DNA from: Notospermus geniculatus
Taxonomy: Eukaryota > Nemertea > Pilidiophora > Heteronemertea > Lineidae
Assembly: GCA_002633025.1 (NCBI GenBank)
Contig: NMRB01000634.1
Location: 45,641-109,640 of the forward strand
Reading direction: 5' to 3'
DNA length: 64,000 nucleotides
The notes under the pieces are model-generated. The model saw only the letters and a list, made by a program, of their open reading frames with translations, was not told where the DNA came from and made no database searches. Shown piece after piece: positions 38,330 through 47,221 of this stretch. The stretch's first letter is position 1, and each line of letters begins with the position of its first letter. The position numbers and the translations under genes were made by a program.

Positions 38330-39335
38330 CAAAATGCAACAAAAGTTTCCAGACCAACTGCCGATCTGTTCTGATAAAGAAAAAGGGACACAGTTGGTGT
38401 CATTTTGTAGGTATATCCTTCCTCTAAACAGATCAGTGTCCTGCATGCGCATTTTCTACCAAAATTCGCCGTCATATTCCATTTAACACGGGACGGAGCG
38501 AACTGGTCTAAGCGAAACTTTGGGGAAGGACAGGAGGTAACAACGTTTTCAGAGCATCTGCCGAGCTGTTCTGATGAAGACAACGGGACACAATTAGTGT
38601 CATTTTGTAGGTATATCCTTCTTCTAAGCAGATCAGTGTCCTGCATGCACATTTTCTACCGTAATTCGCCGTCATATTCCATTTAACGGAGGACGGAGCG
38701 AATGGGCTAAGTGAAACTTTGGGGAAGGACAGGAGGTAACAAAAGTTTCCAGACCATCTGCCGAGCTGTTCTGATAAAGACAAAAGGACACAATTGGTGT
38801 CATTTTGTAGGTGTATCCTTCTTCTAAACAGATCAGTGTCCTGCATTCGCATTTTCTACCCTAATTCGCTTCATATTCCATTTAACACAGGACGGAGGGA
38901 ATGAGCTAAGTGAAACTTTGGGGAAGGACAGGAGGTGACAAAAGTTTCCAGACCATCTGCCGAGCTGTTCTGATGAAGACAAATGGACACAATTGGTGTC
39001 ATTTTGTAGGTGTATCCTTCTTCTAAACAGATCAGTGTCCTGCATGCGCATTTTCTACCGTAATTCGCCGTTATTCCATTTAACACAGGACGGAGCGAAC
39101 ACGTCTAAGTGAAACTTTGGGGAAGGACAGGAGGTAACAAAAGTTTCCAGACCATCTGCCGAGCTGTTCTGATAAAGACAAAAGGACACAATTGGTGTCA
39201 TTTTGTAGGTATATCCTTCTTCTAAACAGATCAGTGTCCTGCATGCGCATTTTCTAACCGTAATTTGCCGTCATATTCCATTATGTAACGCAGGACGGAG
39301 CGAACTCGGCTGGGGCAAAGGACACACTTTCGGCA
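38330..39335. repeat. Satellite array, ~200-bp unit, about five copies
   Basis: The same unit as 25735-27790 (CTGCCGAGCTGTTCTGATAA, GTGTCATTTTGTAGGT, GATCAGTGTCCTGCATGC), but about half as many copies. Confidence 0.92.
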
Positions 39336-40708
39336 GGAGGTACGAAAATTTCAAACCGGTAGGGGGCGCCACTGGGCCACTCTCCAACCGCATGGTTTAA
39401 ACTACGTTGTCGGCGAATGGTTTACAACGTGATTTTGCAATAGATTTTTGTAGTTCTTCTGCCGCTAGGTGGCTCCCTCGACGTCGGCAGTTGTACACGC
39501 ATAACACAGCACATCGTGCTCCTTTAATTTTCGCCGCCGGTGGCGCTCAGATCGGCGGGCGTGTCACGTGTCTCGCCGGAATCGTCAGTTGAAGGGCAGA
39601 AGTCAAGGGGTGCGGACGTACTTGCGTAGAGGTGCACAATGAAGGCAGGAGGAAGAAGTATGCTTGTTTTATGCGGATTTTTATTGAAGAAAAACATCTC
39701 AATTCAAGGTAAGATACAAATATTTCTCTGCGCAAATGTAAATTTATGACACAAGTAACACTAACAAGCCATATTTCTTGATTTCTGGTACATTCAGAAG
39801 TCGTGAAACCCCTGCGTCTTACCGAATTCGGAACCAGCTCTCGTATTCGTCGTCCATGTAATTTCGTACATGTGTGTCGGCCATTTTGTCTGGCCATTTT
39901 GTCTTTAGTTCAACTGGCAGGGATTACATTGTATTTGGGCTTTCCTCTCCTTTCAGAATGTCTCGAAGCTTCGTCAGAAGTTCCTCCACGTGATGCTGAC
40001 ATGTTGGACGACGCTGGTCCAGCCTAAATTTCAGACTCGGTAAGTTGAGGTTGCCGTTGTCATTTCCCTCGGCTCTGCCGCCATTTTGGTCGACATATGT
40101 TGTAGCCTACAGCATGTAGGCGTACTCGGCCACCATTTGTAAAATTGCCACTATATTTCTCCACCCGAAGTTTCGGATGGCCATGCCACGACTTTGTGTA
40201 CGCCAATGTTTACTGAATTTTGGAGCCAAAGGAATGTGATTTTATCATCACAAAAATGTTTTCGTTTACCCGTGTTGTTTTGTTGTCCGTTTGTATTCAC
40301 TGGAAATTATATTTTATCTTTGCAGATTTGAATCTACCCCCGATACGTGCAAGGATTGAATTCGTCGGTGTCATTCACCCCACAATACTTGATCCTTAAT
40401 AGACATCCTGCGCCAAGTCGGCCATTACAGCTCAGAAGGGGTAAACATTAACCTCGCCCTAGGGGGCCCAGTGCATTTGTACAGTTGGCTCCTGTGCTTA
40501 TACCGTCTATACAATGCACTAGGCCCAAGGTTTGTTTACCCCTTCTGGCCTGTCATGGCCGACTTTCGCAGAATGCCTATTGACATCCGATTTCCCGTTT
40601 ATTATGTGACTAAATATTATGATCTTTTGTATAGGCCATTTTTTGTTGTACGTATAATGTTTGACCTCCGATTTCCCGTTATTCAATGTTAATTCCGATT
40701 TTGATGTA

Positions 40709-41612
40709 CAGTCTTTCAAATAAGTAAATGGACAGCGTGTTTTTCAAATATCGTCGAGATAAAACAAGATAATTGTATGCGGTTTTCAACATAGTGTGGT
40801 ATACTTACCTGGTCATATATATCATGTATTTGGGTCAACCTAATTTTAACCCTTTGTTATGTAACAGGCAATTTAAAAAAGCTCCAGAAATCAACTTTTT
40901 TATTTCAAGTTTTTTTCAGCAGAATTCAAAGTGTTGTGATGAGGTGATTGATAATAAGAGTTTTTGGGCAAAAAAATATTGAAAATGTTTTTCCGTTTTC
41001 GTAATATCTCAAAATATCAAAATTTGAGATTTTTGAAATTTTGATATATTCGATCATTTTTTAAAGTCATTTGGTAGCATTCATTCCCTCGTGATAATTT
41101 ATGCAATTTTTGAACGCTTTTTTCACTTAAATGTCATGATATTCAGCCTCTTTATTCAGCCTCCAGATTTCACGTAATATTTTCTGCTGATTCGGTGATG
41201 GAAACACGTGGAAAATTTCGTAGCCATCTTGTTGTCATGTCTGGCAGCGAATAACAGCAAAACAATACTCAATATCTCAAAATATCAAAAATCTCAAATT
41301 TTGATATTTTGAGATATCACGAAAAAGACAGCAGATTTCACCGATTTTTTTGGCAAAGAGTCTTTCATGTCAATCACCTGATCACATCAGTGCCAAATCT
41401 GTTGAAAAAAATTAGAAATAAAAAAGTTAATTTCTGGACCTTTTTTAAATTGCCTGTTACATAACAAAGGCTTAAAATTAGGTTGACCCAAATACATGAG
41501 ATATTTGACCAGGTAAGTATACCACACTATGTTGAAAACCGCATCCAATTATCTTGTTTTATCTCCGAGGTATTTGAAAAACACGCTGTCCATTTACTTA
41601 TTTGAAAGACTG
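40709..41612. mobile_element. 904-bp foldback element with CAGT ends and TA flanks
   Basis: The left end CAGTCTTTCAAATAAGTAAA and the right end TTTACTTATTTGAAAGACTG are complements, flanked by TA on both sides. Copy 1 of the large duplication has a single TA in the same context (GATGTACATGTTGG, near 29200). The pairing extends through ACCTGGTCATAT/ATATTTGACCAGGT, GGGTCAACCTAATTTTAA, ATAACAAAGG-type and CAAAATATCAAAA arms, so most of the element folds on itself. CAGT ends with a TA target are the signature of the Tc1/mariner group. No transposase frame remains, so it is non-autonomous. Confidence 0.88.
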
Positions 41613-41834
41613 TACATGTTGGCCTAATTTCTGCACGTGTTATCACAGTTTCTGTTGTGAACTTTTGATGGCTTACACGGCTTACACAGTTCATATCAGA
41701 AGTTGTGATGTTCACGTACAGAAGTTAGGCCTTCATAACAAAACAATTTAATCATGGTATTCATTAAGAGTATTAATACAGATAATTAATATAATTACTG
41801 ACTTAGGTTTCTCTTTTACGTCTTCGAAACTTAC

Positions 41835-42165
41835 GGAGACGGGTCATAGCCAAAAAATCGCGTTGGAGATAGGTTATTTTTCGGCTTTTCCCCTTGTTCC
41901 AAAATTGGCCACCAGGTGACCAATTGGCGCTGTTAGTTGGACTTGGAACTAGCTGAGCCAATCAGTGAGTTGGAGACAGAGTGACTAACCAATACTTGAA
42001 TATTCAAGTATTGGTTAGTCGCTCTGTCTGCAACTCACTGATTGGCTCAGCTAGTTCAAGTCCAACTAACAGCGCCAATTGGTCACCTGGTGGCCAATTT
42101 TGGAACAATGGAATGTTCGAAAAATAGACTATCTCCAACACCGGATACCTTCTCTACTGTCCCTC
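41835..42165. repeat. Long palindrome at end of the 12.7 kb duplication
   Basis: The inner arms (about 41892-42110) are nearly perfect: CCAAAATTGGCCACCAGGTG, CAATTGGCGCTGTTAGTTGG and CTGAGCCAATCAGTGAGTTG each recur in reverse complement, turning at TTGAATATTCAA near 42000. Weaker pairing extends outward through GTTGGAGATAG. The end of copy 1 (29395-29501) matches only the left arm, up to GGTGACCAAT. Confidence 0.88.
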
Positions 42166-42285
42166 CGAAATTTTGGCCTACAGTAAGAAAAAACAAAGTC
42201 CTAGTTAAGTATTAACATATATTAAATGAAGTCTACCTATAACAAGTTCGGGATAAACCCAACAGAGTTGCTGACAATATTACTA

Positions 42286-42538
42286 GCTGAGTCCGCGAAG
42301 TCAGTTTAGAGGCAGATGGTCAAGTCCACGATCTCGGACGTGACGTGACGTGACATTGTTTGACTTAGTGCAGTCTCTGCAACAGATGGCACCAAATAAC
42401 GGCTAAGTTCCCTGCATCATGTCAGGTTCTTGACCGTCTGCCTCTGCTACCAGTTGCAGACACTGCACTAAAGTGAAATGTCACGTCCGAGATCATGGAC
42501 TTGACCATCTGCCTATAAACAGACGTCGAGAACTCAGC
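42286..42538. mobile_element. Foldback element
   Basis: GAGGCAGATGGTCAAGTCCA with GATCTCGGACGTGAC pairs with GTCACGTCCGAGATCATGGA and CTTGACCATCTGCC. GTGCAGTCTCTGCAAC pairs with GTTGCAGACACTGCAC nearer the centre. Confidence 0.75.
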
Positions 42539-42740
42539 CCTTAGGCCTACTGTACATCAAATACGGCAAATCGGATGCCAATAGTGGCAAACATCATGTA
42601 CAACAGATGAAATAAAAAAGATAGGCCTAGGCCTACACACTAAAGACGCCAGGAAATCGGATGTAAATGGCGACACAACATAAACGACAGAAATATACGG
42701 TACGAGAAACACATCAAAATCGGGATGACATGAATAATAA

Positions 42741-42945
42741 TCAAGTCCTATCAGAGTTCATTCACACGTGAAAATCCAATTCCAATATCAAGTCCTATCA
42801 GAGTTCATTCACACGTGAAAATCCAATTCCAATATCAACTCCTATCAGAGTTCATTCACACGTGAAAATCCAATTCCAATATCAAGTCCTATCAGACTAG
42901 AGTTCATTCACACGTGAAAATCCGATTCCAATATGAAGTCCTGGT
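42741..42945. repeat. 47-bp tandem repeat, about four units
   Basis: Units start at 42741, 42788, 42835 and 42882 with a fifth partial start at 42934. Each reads TCAAGTCCTATCAGAG, TTCATTCACACGTGAAAATC, CAATTCCAATA. Spacing is 47 bp between the first units; the last is altered (GACTAGAG, TCCGATTCC). Confidence 0.92.
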
Positions 42946-43379
42946 GAGAGGTCATTCATCACGTGACCTGATTCGTAATCTCCGTGACGACAGCCATAAT
43001 CTCGGAAACCGAACGAATGCCTGTTGTTCAGCACTGTATTTCGTTCCCCTTGATATCGTTGGAATCGACAGTTTGTAATCTGAGAACTGAAAAAGAGAGG
43101 TTCGTTGAATAAATAAGCTGTTATCCTAGGAGGATTGCCGATTTCTGGCGATTCTTTCGACGAACAATAAATGGCAGTCGGGGGCACCATATGAGGGTGC
43201 ACAGTTCCATGATCCATTTACAGATGACGACACCATGTGTCGATCACCGACAGGAAAGTCTTATAGACCTACTTTGCAACAAACATGGCGGTGTAAGAGT
43301 TCTCATCATATGACGTCAGAGACTTAATCATGGCCGTTGGCACGCGAAGCTGGTGAAGCGGCCATGGGTAAAATTATTT

Positions 43380-43493
43380 GGTGGTATTTATAAAAGGTAG
43401 CAAATGCTTTTACTTCCAAGTTTTGTAATACACTTACATTGGAGATGCTGTGAAAATCATAAAAGCATTTGCTAACTTTTATGAATACCAGCC
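43380..43493. mobile_element. Foldback element
   Basis: GGTGGTATTTATAAAAGGTA with GCAAATGCTTTTA pairs with TAAAAGCATTTGC and TAACTTTTATGAATACCAGC. The ends resemble the GGCCGTATTCATAAAA group. Confidence 0.7.
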
Positions 43494-43645
43494 ACGGACT
43501 GCGAGGCGGCGTTGGTGGTGTTATATCATGACGTCATGTGGGAGAACTGGAATGCCACCATCTTTGTTGAAAATGTCTATAATAGTAAACCAGCGGGAAT
43601 ACTTTATTCCCTGGATAGTTCCTCCTGTCAAAAAATGTGACATAT

Positions 43646-43800
43646 CCCCCTTTCGAAAGTCTTCAGCGGGTAGTAACAACATCCTCGCCCCAGGTCAAAA
43701 TACAAACGATGTACATGAACAGTAGGCTACGTACATCATTCACGTTTTGACCTGGGGCGAGGATGTTGTTATTATCCGCTGGATACTTTCGGAAGGGGCC
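43646..43800. mobile_element. Foldback element
   Basis: CCCCTTTCGAAAGTCTTCAG and ACAACATCCTCGCCCCAGGT pair with ACCTGGGGCGAGGATGTTGT and GGATACTTTCGGAAGGGG. The loop is about 55 bp. Confidence 0.78.
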
Positions 43801-44190
43801 TATTGTCGAAGCCGTCATCGATTTGGAATCGTGAGACTTGTCCAAAGACTCAGCAAAACCTACCGAGTTTCATCATTCCGTGAAGGGCAGGACATCCGAG
43901 TTGGCATCTTTCTCTCGTCATCATCATGCTTCAGTCCTCATGAAAATTTCATTGTGGAGGGGTTGACGGTGGCCAGCAGTTCCATTTCTGTTCCACACCA
44001 TACCGGAGCAATGCCTGGACGTTGAAAAAGAACCGAAAATATTAAATTTTGTCTCAGTAAACTCGGCTGGAATCCGAAGCCGCAGGCCCAACAAGCAGCG
44101 GTCAAAACCGTGGAAGAGAGCCAACTGAATTTACCCTCATTGTGCGCATAGTTCGCCTACATCGTCATAGCGTAGCATCTCACATGCAAA

Positions 44191-44448
44191 TGAAATGGCC
44201 AGGGCCATTGTGCTCACCTCTGTGACAGAGTATGAAGTGTGAGTAGCCTGGTGATACACTGAATAGTGAAGGATTAGTGCAGAAACATCGTATCATTTAC
44301 TACCGATGAGATATGGCCAAAGTCACTTTTTCAAGATGGCCGCCTGGCAGCCATGTTACGTGCCACCCCTGTTAACGACGACGGACGACGACGACGACGG
44401 ACGACGGACGACACACCATGAGAGAAGCTCACCTCACAGAGGTGAGCT
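44191..44448. mobile_element. Insertion ending in GGTGAGCT with GAC-rich tract
   Basis: The matching place in the second copy runs from CATGCAAA directly into AAACGAAC (near 46190). The insert has TGCTCACCTCTGTGAC near its left end, a microsatellite-like run of ACGACGG units at 44378-44411, and CACCTCACAGAGGTGAGCT at its right end, so the ends partly pair. Its class is not identified. Confidence 0.65.
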
Positions 44449-44706
44449 AAAAACGAACTTTTCTTACCAATATTTCAAATCGCCATGTCTTTCTTGCTCC
44501 TGCTCGCCTCCACCACGTCCTGCACACACCACACTTCCACTAAAAATGGCCTCGTGGCATGTGTGCGCGAGTCCTCAAGGATTACGTAACTCAGACCAAT
44601 TGTTAACTTCCATTCAAGTATCCTTGGACACCGCCATGCCTAGCCGAGCCGTGGTGGCCTTACATCATCGAATCGGGGTTGGTTGGATAGGTTTGTGGTG
44701 AGATTA

Positions 44707-44848
44707 TAGGGAGGTTGAGATCAGCGACTTATCACGGATCCTTGTACGTATACGGATAGAATTCTGTGCAACGAGGACAAATTTTGTCCACATTTCGATC
44801 CGTATACGTATAAGAATCCGTGATAAGTCGCTTATCTCAACCTCCCTA
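44707..44848. mobile_element. Foldback element absent from second copy
   Basis: TAGGGAGGTTGAGATCAGCG with ACTTATCACGGATCC pairs with GGATCCGTGATAAGTC-like sequence (GAATCCGTGATAAGTCGC) and ATCTCAACCTCCCTA. The second copy (about 46440) lacks it. Confidence 0.78.
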
Positions 44849-45643
44849 TTAACCCATTTGACTGAATCCGCCGATTTATCTCCATTCCGAAGAATCCGCC
44901 GATTCCGCATTTTAGAAATGGCCGTTTAAAATGTTATAAAGACATTGTAATTGTGCAACACCGCTTGTAATATCTTTGATGTAACCATTATGTTTTCAAT
45001 AAGTGATTTCTCACCCGCCCCTAGTGGCAGGTGTAGGAAATAAACAAAATAGGTCAGTTGGTTGTTCTTTTGTTTTTCTTGATACCAAGAAACTGTTGAA
45101 GTTCCAAAACAATAAGTAAAAGCAAGACGCACACGATGGATGGGACCTGCTCCCTCAACTATTGTCCATTTCATGATTTGCAGGCAACCTATTGTTCACA
45201 ATCAGCCTGACAAAGGATCTCGGCTTTACGAATAAGGTCCCAACGTTGATTTTCATAGCGTAGTTGGTTGGTGCTTTTGTAGATTGGTCTGTACAAACTG
45301 GGCACTTTAGCGGACTAAACCTAGTATGGTTTTATGATTATGGGTCCACAAGTTTGCATCATGGATGCTCTCATCAGAAACCTCAGCTGGGTTCGTCTGT
45401 TTCAAGCACACACAACTAATCATACAGTTCATAGAGGACAAGTCGCCATCTCGCCTGACGGCGTTCTAAACTACATACATGTACGCAACGTCATAAAGTC
45501 TGCCTCGGGTCTGTTTCGGATTGGGGTAGCGGTAGGCCACCTCTCCTCTGACACCTTTGGAGGGCGCAAGATAAGACGCTTGGCATCACTTCATGCGCGC
45601 TGAATCGCACGCCGTTTTGTGTCGGCGTCGTTGTTGAAATGGG

Positions 45644-46949
45644 TTATGCCTAGGTCACATATCCACTCCGGGGCCCGTACGGCGAGTAAAAACAGACATT
45701 TTGGCCAATTTCAGCCAATTTCGTACGGTGCCCATGTATGCGTAGTGCATTTTCCGGAAGCATATGTTGCTGCACCTGTATATTATAGTAGTAGGTAAGA
45801 GGGTATGGTGTGAAGCCACCGTGGTGAGACTTGTCCAAAGACTCAGCAAAACCTACCGAGTTTCATCATTCCGTGAAGGGCAGGACATCCGAGTTGGCAT
45901 CATTCTCTCGTCATCATCATGCTTCAGTCCTCATGAAAATTTCATTGTGGAGGGGTTGGTGGTGGCCAGCAGTTCCATTTCTGTCCCACACCATACCGGA
46001 GAATGCCTGGAAGATGAAAAAGAACCGAAAATATTAAATTTTGTCTCAGTAAAATCGGCTGTCCAATCCGAAGCCGCAGGCCCAACAAGCAGCGGTCAAA
46101 ACCGTGGAAGAGAGCCAGCTGAATTTAATACCCTCATTGTACGCATAGTTCGCCTACATCGTCATAGCGTAGCATCTCACATGCAAAAAACGAACTTTTC
46201 TTACCAATATTTCAAATCGCCATGTCTTTCTTGCTCCTGCTCGCCTCCACCACGTCCTGCACACACCAGACTTCCACTAAAAATGGCCTCGTGGCATGTG
46301 TGCGCAGGTCCTCAAGGATTACGTAACTCAGACCAATTGTTAACTTCCATTCAAGTATCCTTGGACACCGTCATGCCTAGCCGAGCCGTGGTGGTCTTAC
46401 ATCACCGAGTCGTGGGTTCGGATAGGTTTGTGGTCAGATTATGTGCGGAGCCATTAACCCATTTGACTGAATCCGCCGATTTAACTCCATTCCACAGATT
46501 CCGCCTTTTAGAAATGGCCGTTTAAAATGTTACAGTGTGCAACACCGCTTGTAACATCTTTGATGCTACCATTTGTTAAGGCCAAGTACAAAATAATAAT
46601 TAGATTAGGCCACATAAAAAAGAAAGCTGGTGATCGTCCCGCCCGACCCGCGAAAACGGCCCCGCCCCCGTGTTTTTTTGTTTTTTTTTCAAAAAAATTT
46701 TTTTTCATCAAAAATAACTTTTTTTCGATTTTTTCCCCCCAAAACGTTCGAATTGCCCTCTTACATATATTTTGACCATTGACATCACTTGTTCTTCGCA
46801 ATCTGAACGTCAGAGAACGATTCGTGCCAAATTCATGGCTGCCCGAAGGTTGCCGAAAGTAATGGACCCGTACGGTCTCTGAAATCCACGGCAAGCCGCC
46901 GGTGGGGAAAATCGTAGGGGGCCCGGTGGATATGTGACCTAGGCATTAC
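45644..46949. mobile_element. Possible composite inverted-repeat element, 1.3 kb
   Basis: ATGCCTAGGTCACATATCCA at 45646-45665 is repeated as its exact complement at 46927-46946, with GGGGCCCGTACGG and CCGTACGGTCTC nearby extending the similarity. Between them lies the second copy of the duplicate 43829-44935. An A/T-rich low-complexity tract lies at 46675-46740. Whether the ends belong to one element is uncertain. Confidence 0.5.
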
Positions 46950-46987
46950 AATGCCACGCCACCTCCAATCACTAGCCTGCCTTTAAT

Positions 46988-47126
46988 GGGTCAAGTATGG
47001 TATAGCGGGCCAAGCCATGGCCATGGGAAGTGACACATCTCCATACATTGCCGCTTATTCCGTGTACACACATGTACACGCTCAGTGCACTTCCCACGAC
47101 TTGGCCCGCTATACCATACTTGAGCC
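46988..47126. mobile_element. Foldback element downstream of SLC22 gene
   Basis: GGGTCAAGTATGGTATAGCG and GGCCAAGCCATGG pair with CGACTTGGCCCGCTATACCA and TACTTGAGCC. Confidence 0.75.
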
Positions 47127-47174
47127 TAAGTTATAAAAGTTATAAAATACCGGTACTTGTCATATTTTTCACGA

Positions 47175-47180
47175 TTTATT
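47175..47180 (-). terminator. SLC22 gene polyadenylation signal
   Basis: On the minus strand AATAAA lies 42 bp after the stop of the last exon (TTTATT on the plus strand). Confidence 0.6.
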
Positions 47181-47221
47181 ATAAGATTTGCTTTCATAAA
47201 GTCGATACAACTGTGTTTTGA

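Larger units (their letters stand above)
29502..41925. repeat. 12.7 kb direct duplication, copy 2
   Basis: This is the second copy of 16823-29501. Relative to copy 1 it carries two insertions (34625-34962 and 40709-41612), lacks the nested hairpin of 18893-19000, and has a shorter satellite and shorter minisatellite. It ends in single-copy sequence at the palindrome around 41835-42165. Confidence 0.9.
43829..44935. repeat. Direct duplicate, copy 1, with two insertions
   Basis: Sequence from GTGAGACTTGTCCAAAGACT to AATGGCCGTTTAAAATGTTA recurs at about 45823-46532. This copy carries an extra 258 bp at 44191-44448 and a hairpin at 44707-44848, both absent from the other copy. The 253-residue frame at 45764-46525 lies in the other copy; here the frame is broken, so I do not accept it as a gene. 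Confidence 0.75.

Noticed and set aside
42741-42945. CRISPR-like direct repeats
   Set aside because: The 47-bp units abut directly with no unique spacers between them; this is an ordinary tandem repeat in animal DNA.
45764-46525. Plus-strand open frame of 253 residues
   Set aside because: The duplicate at 43829-44935 has the frame broken by indels and insertions, and the sequence shows no recognised domain; most likely chance.
46675-46740. T/A-rich run as a processed-transcript poly(A) tail
   Set aside because: It is a mixed run of T and A on both sides with no adjacent retrogene or target duplication.
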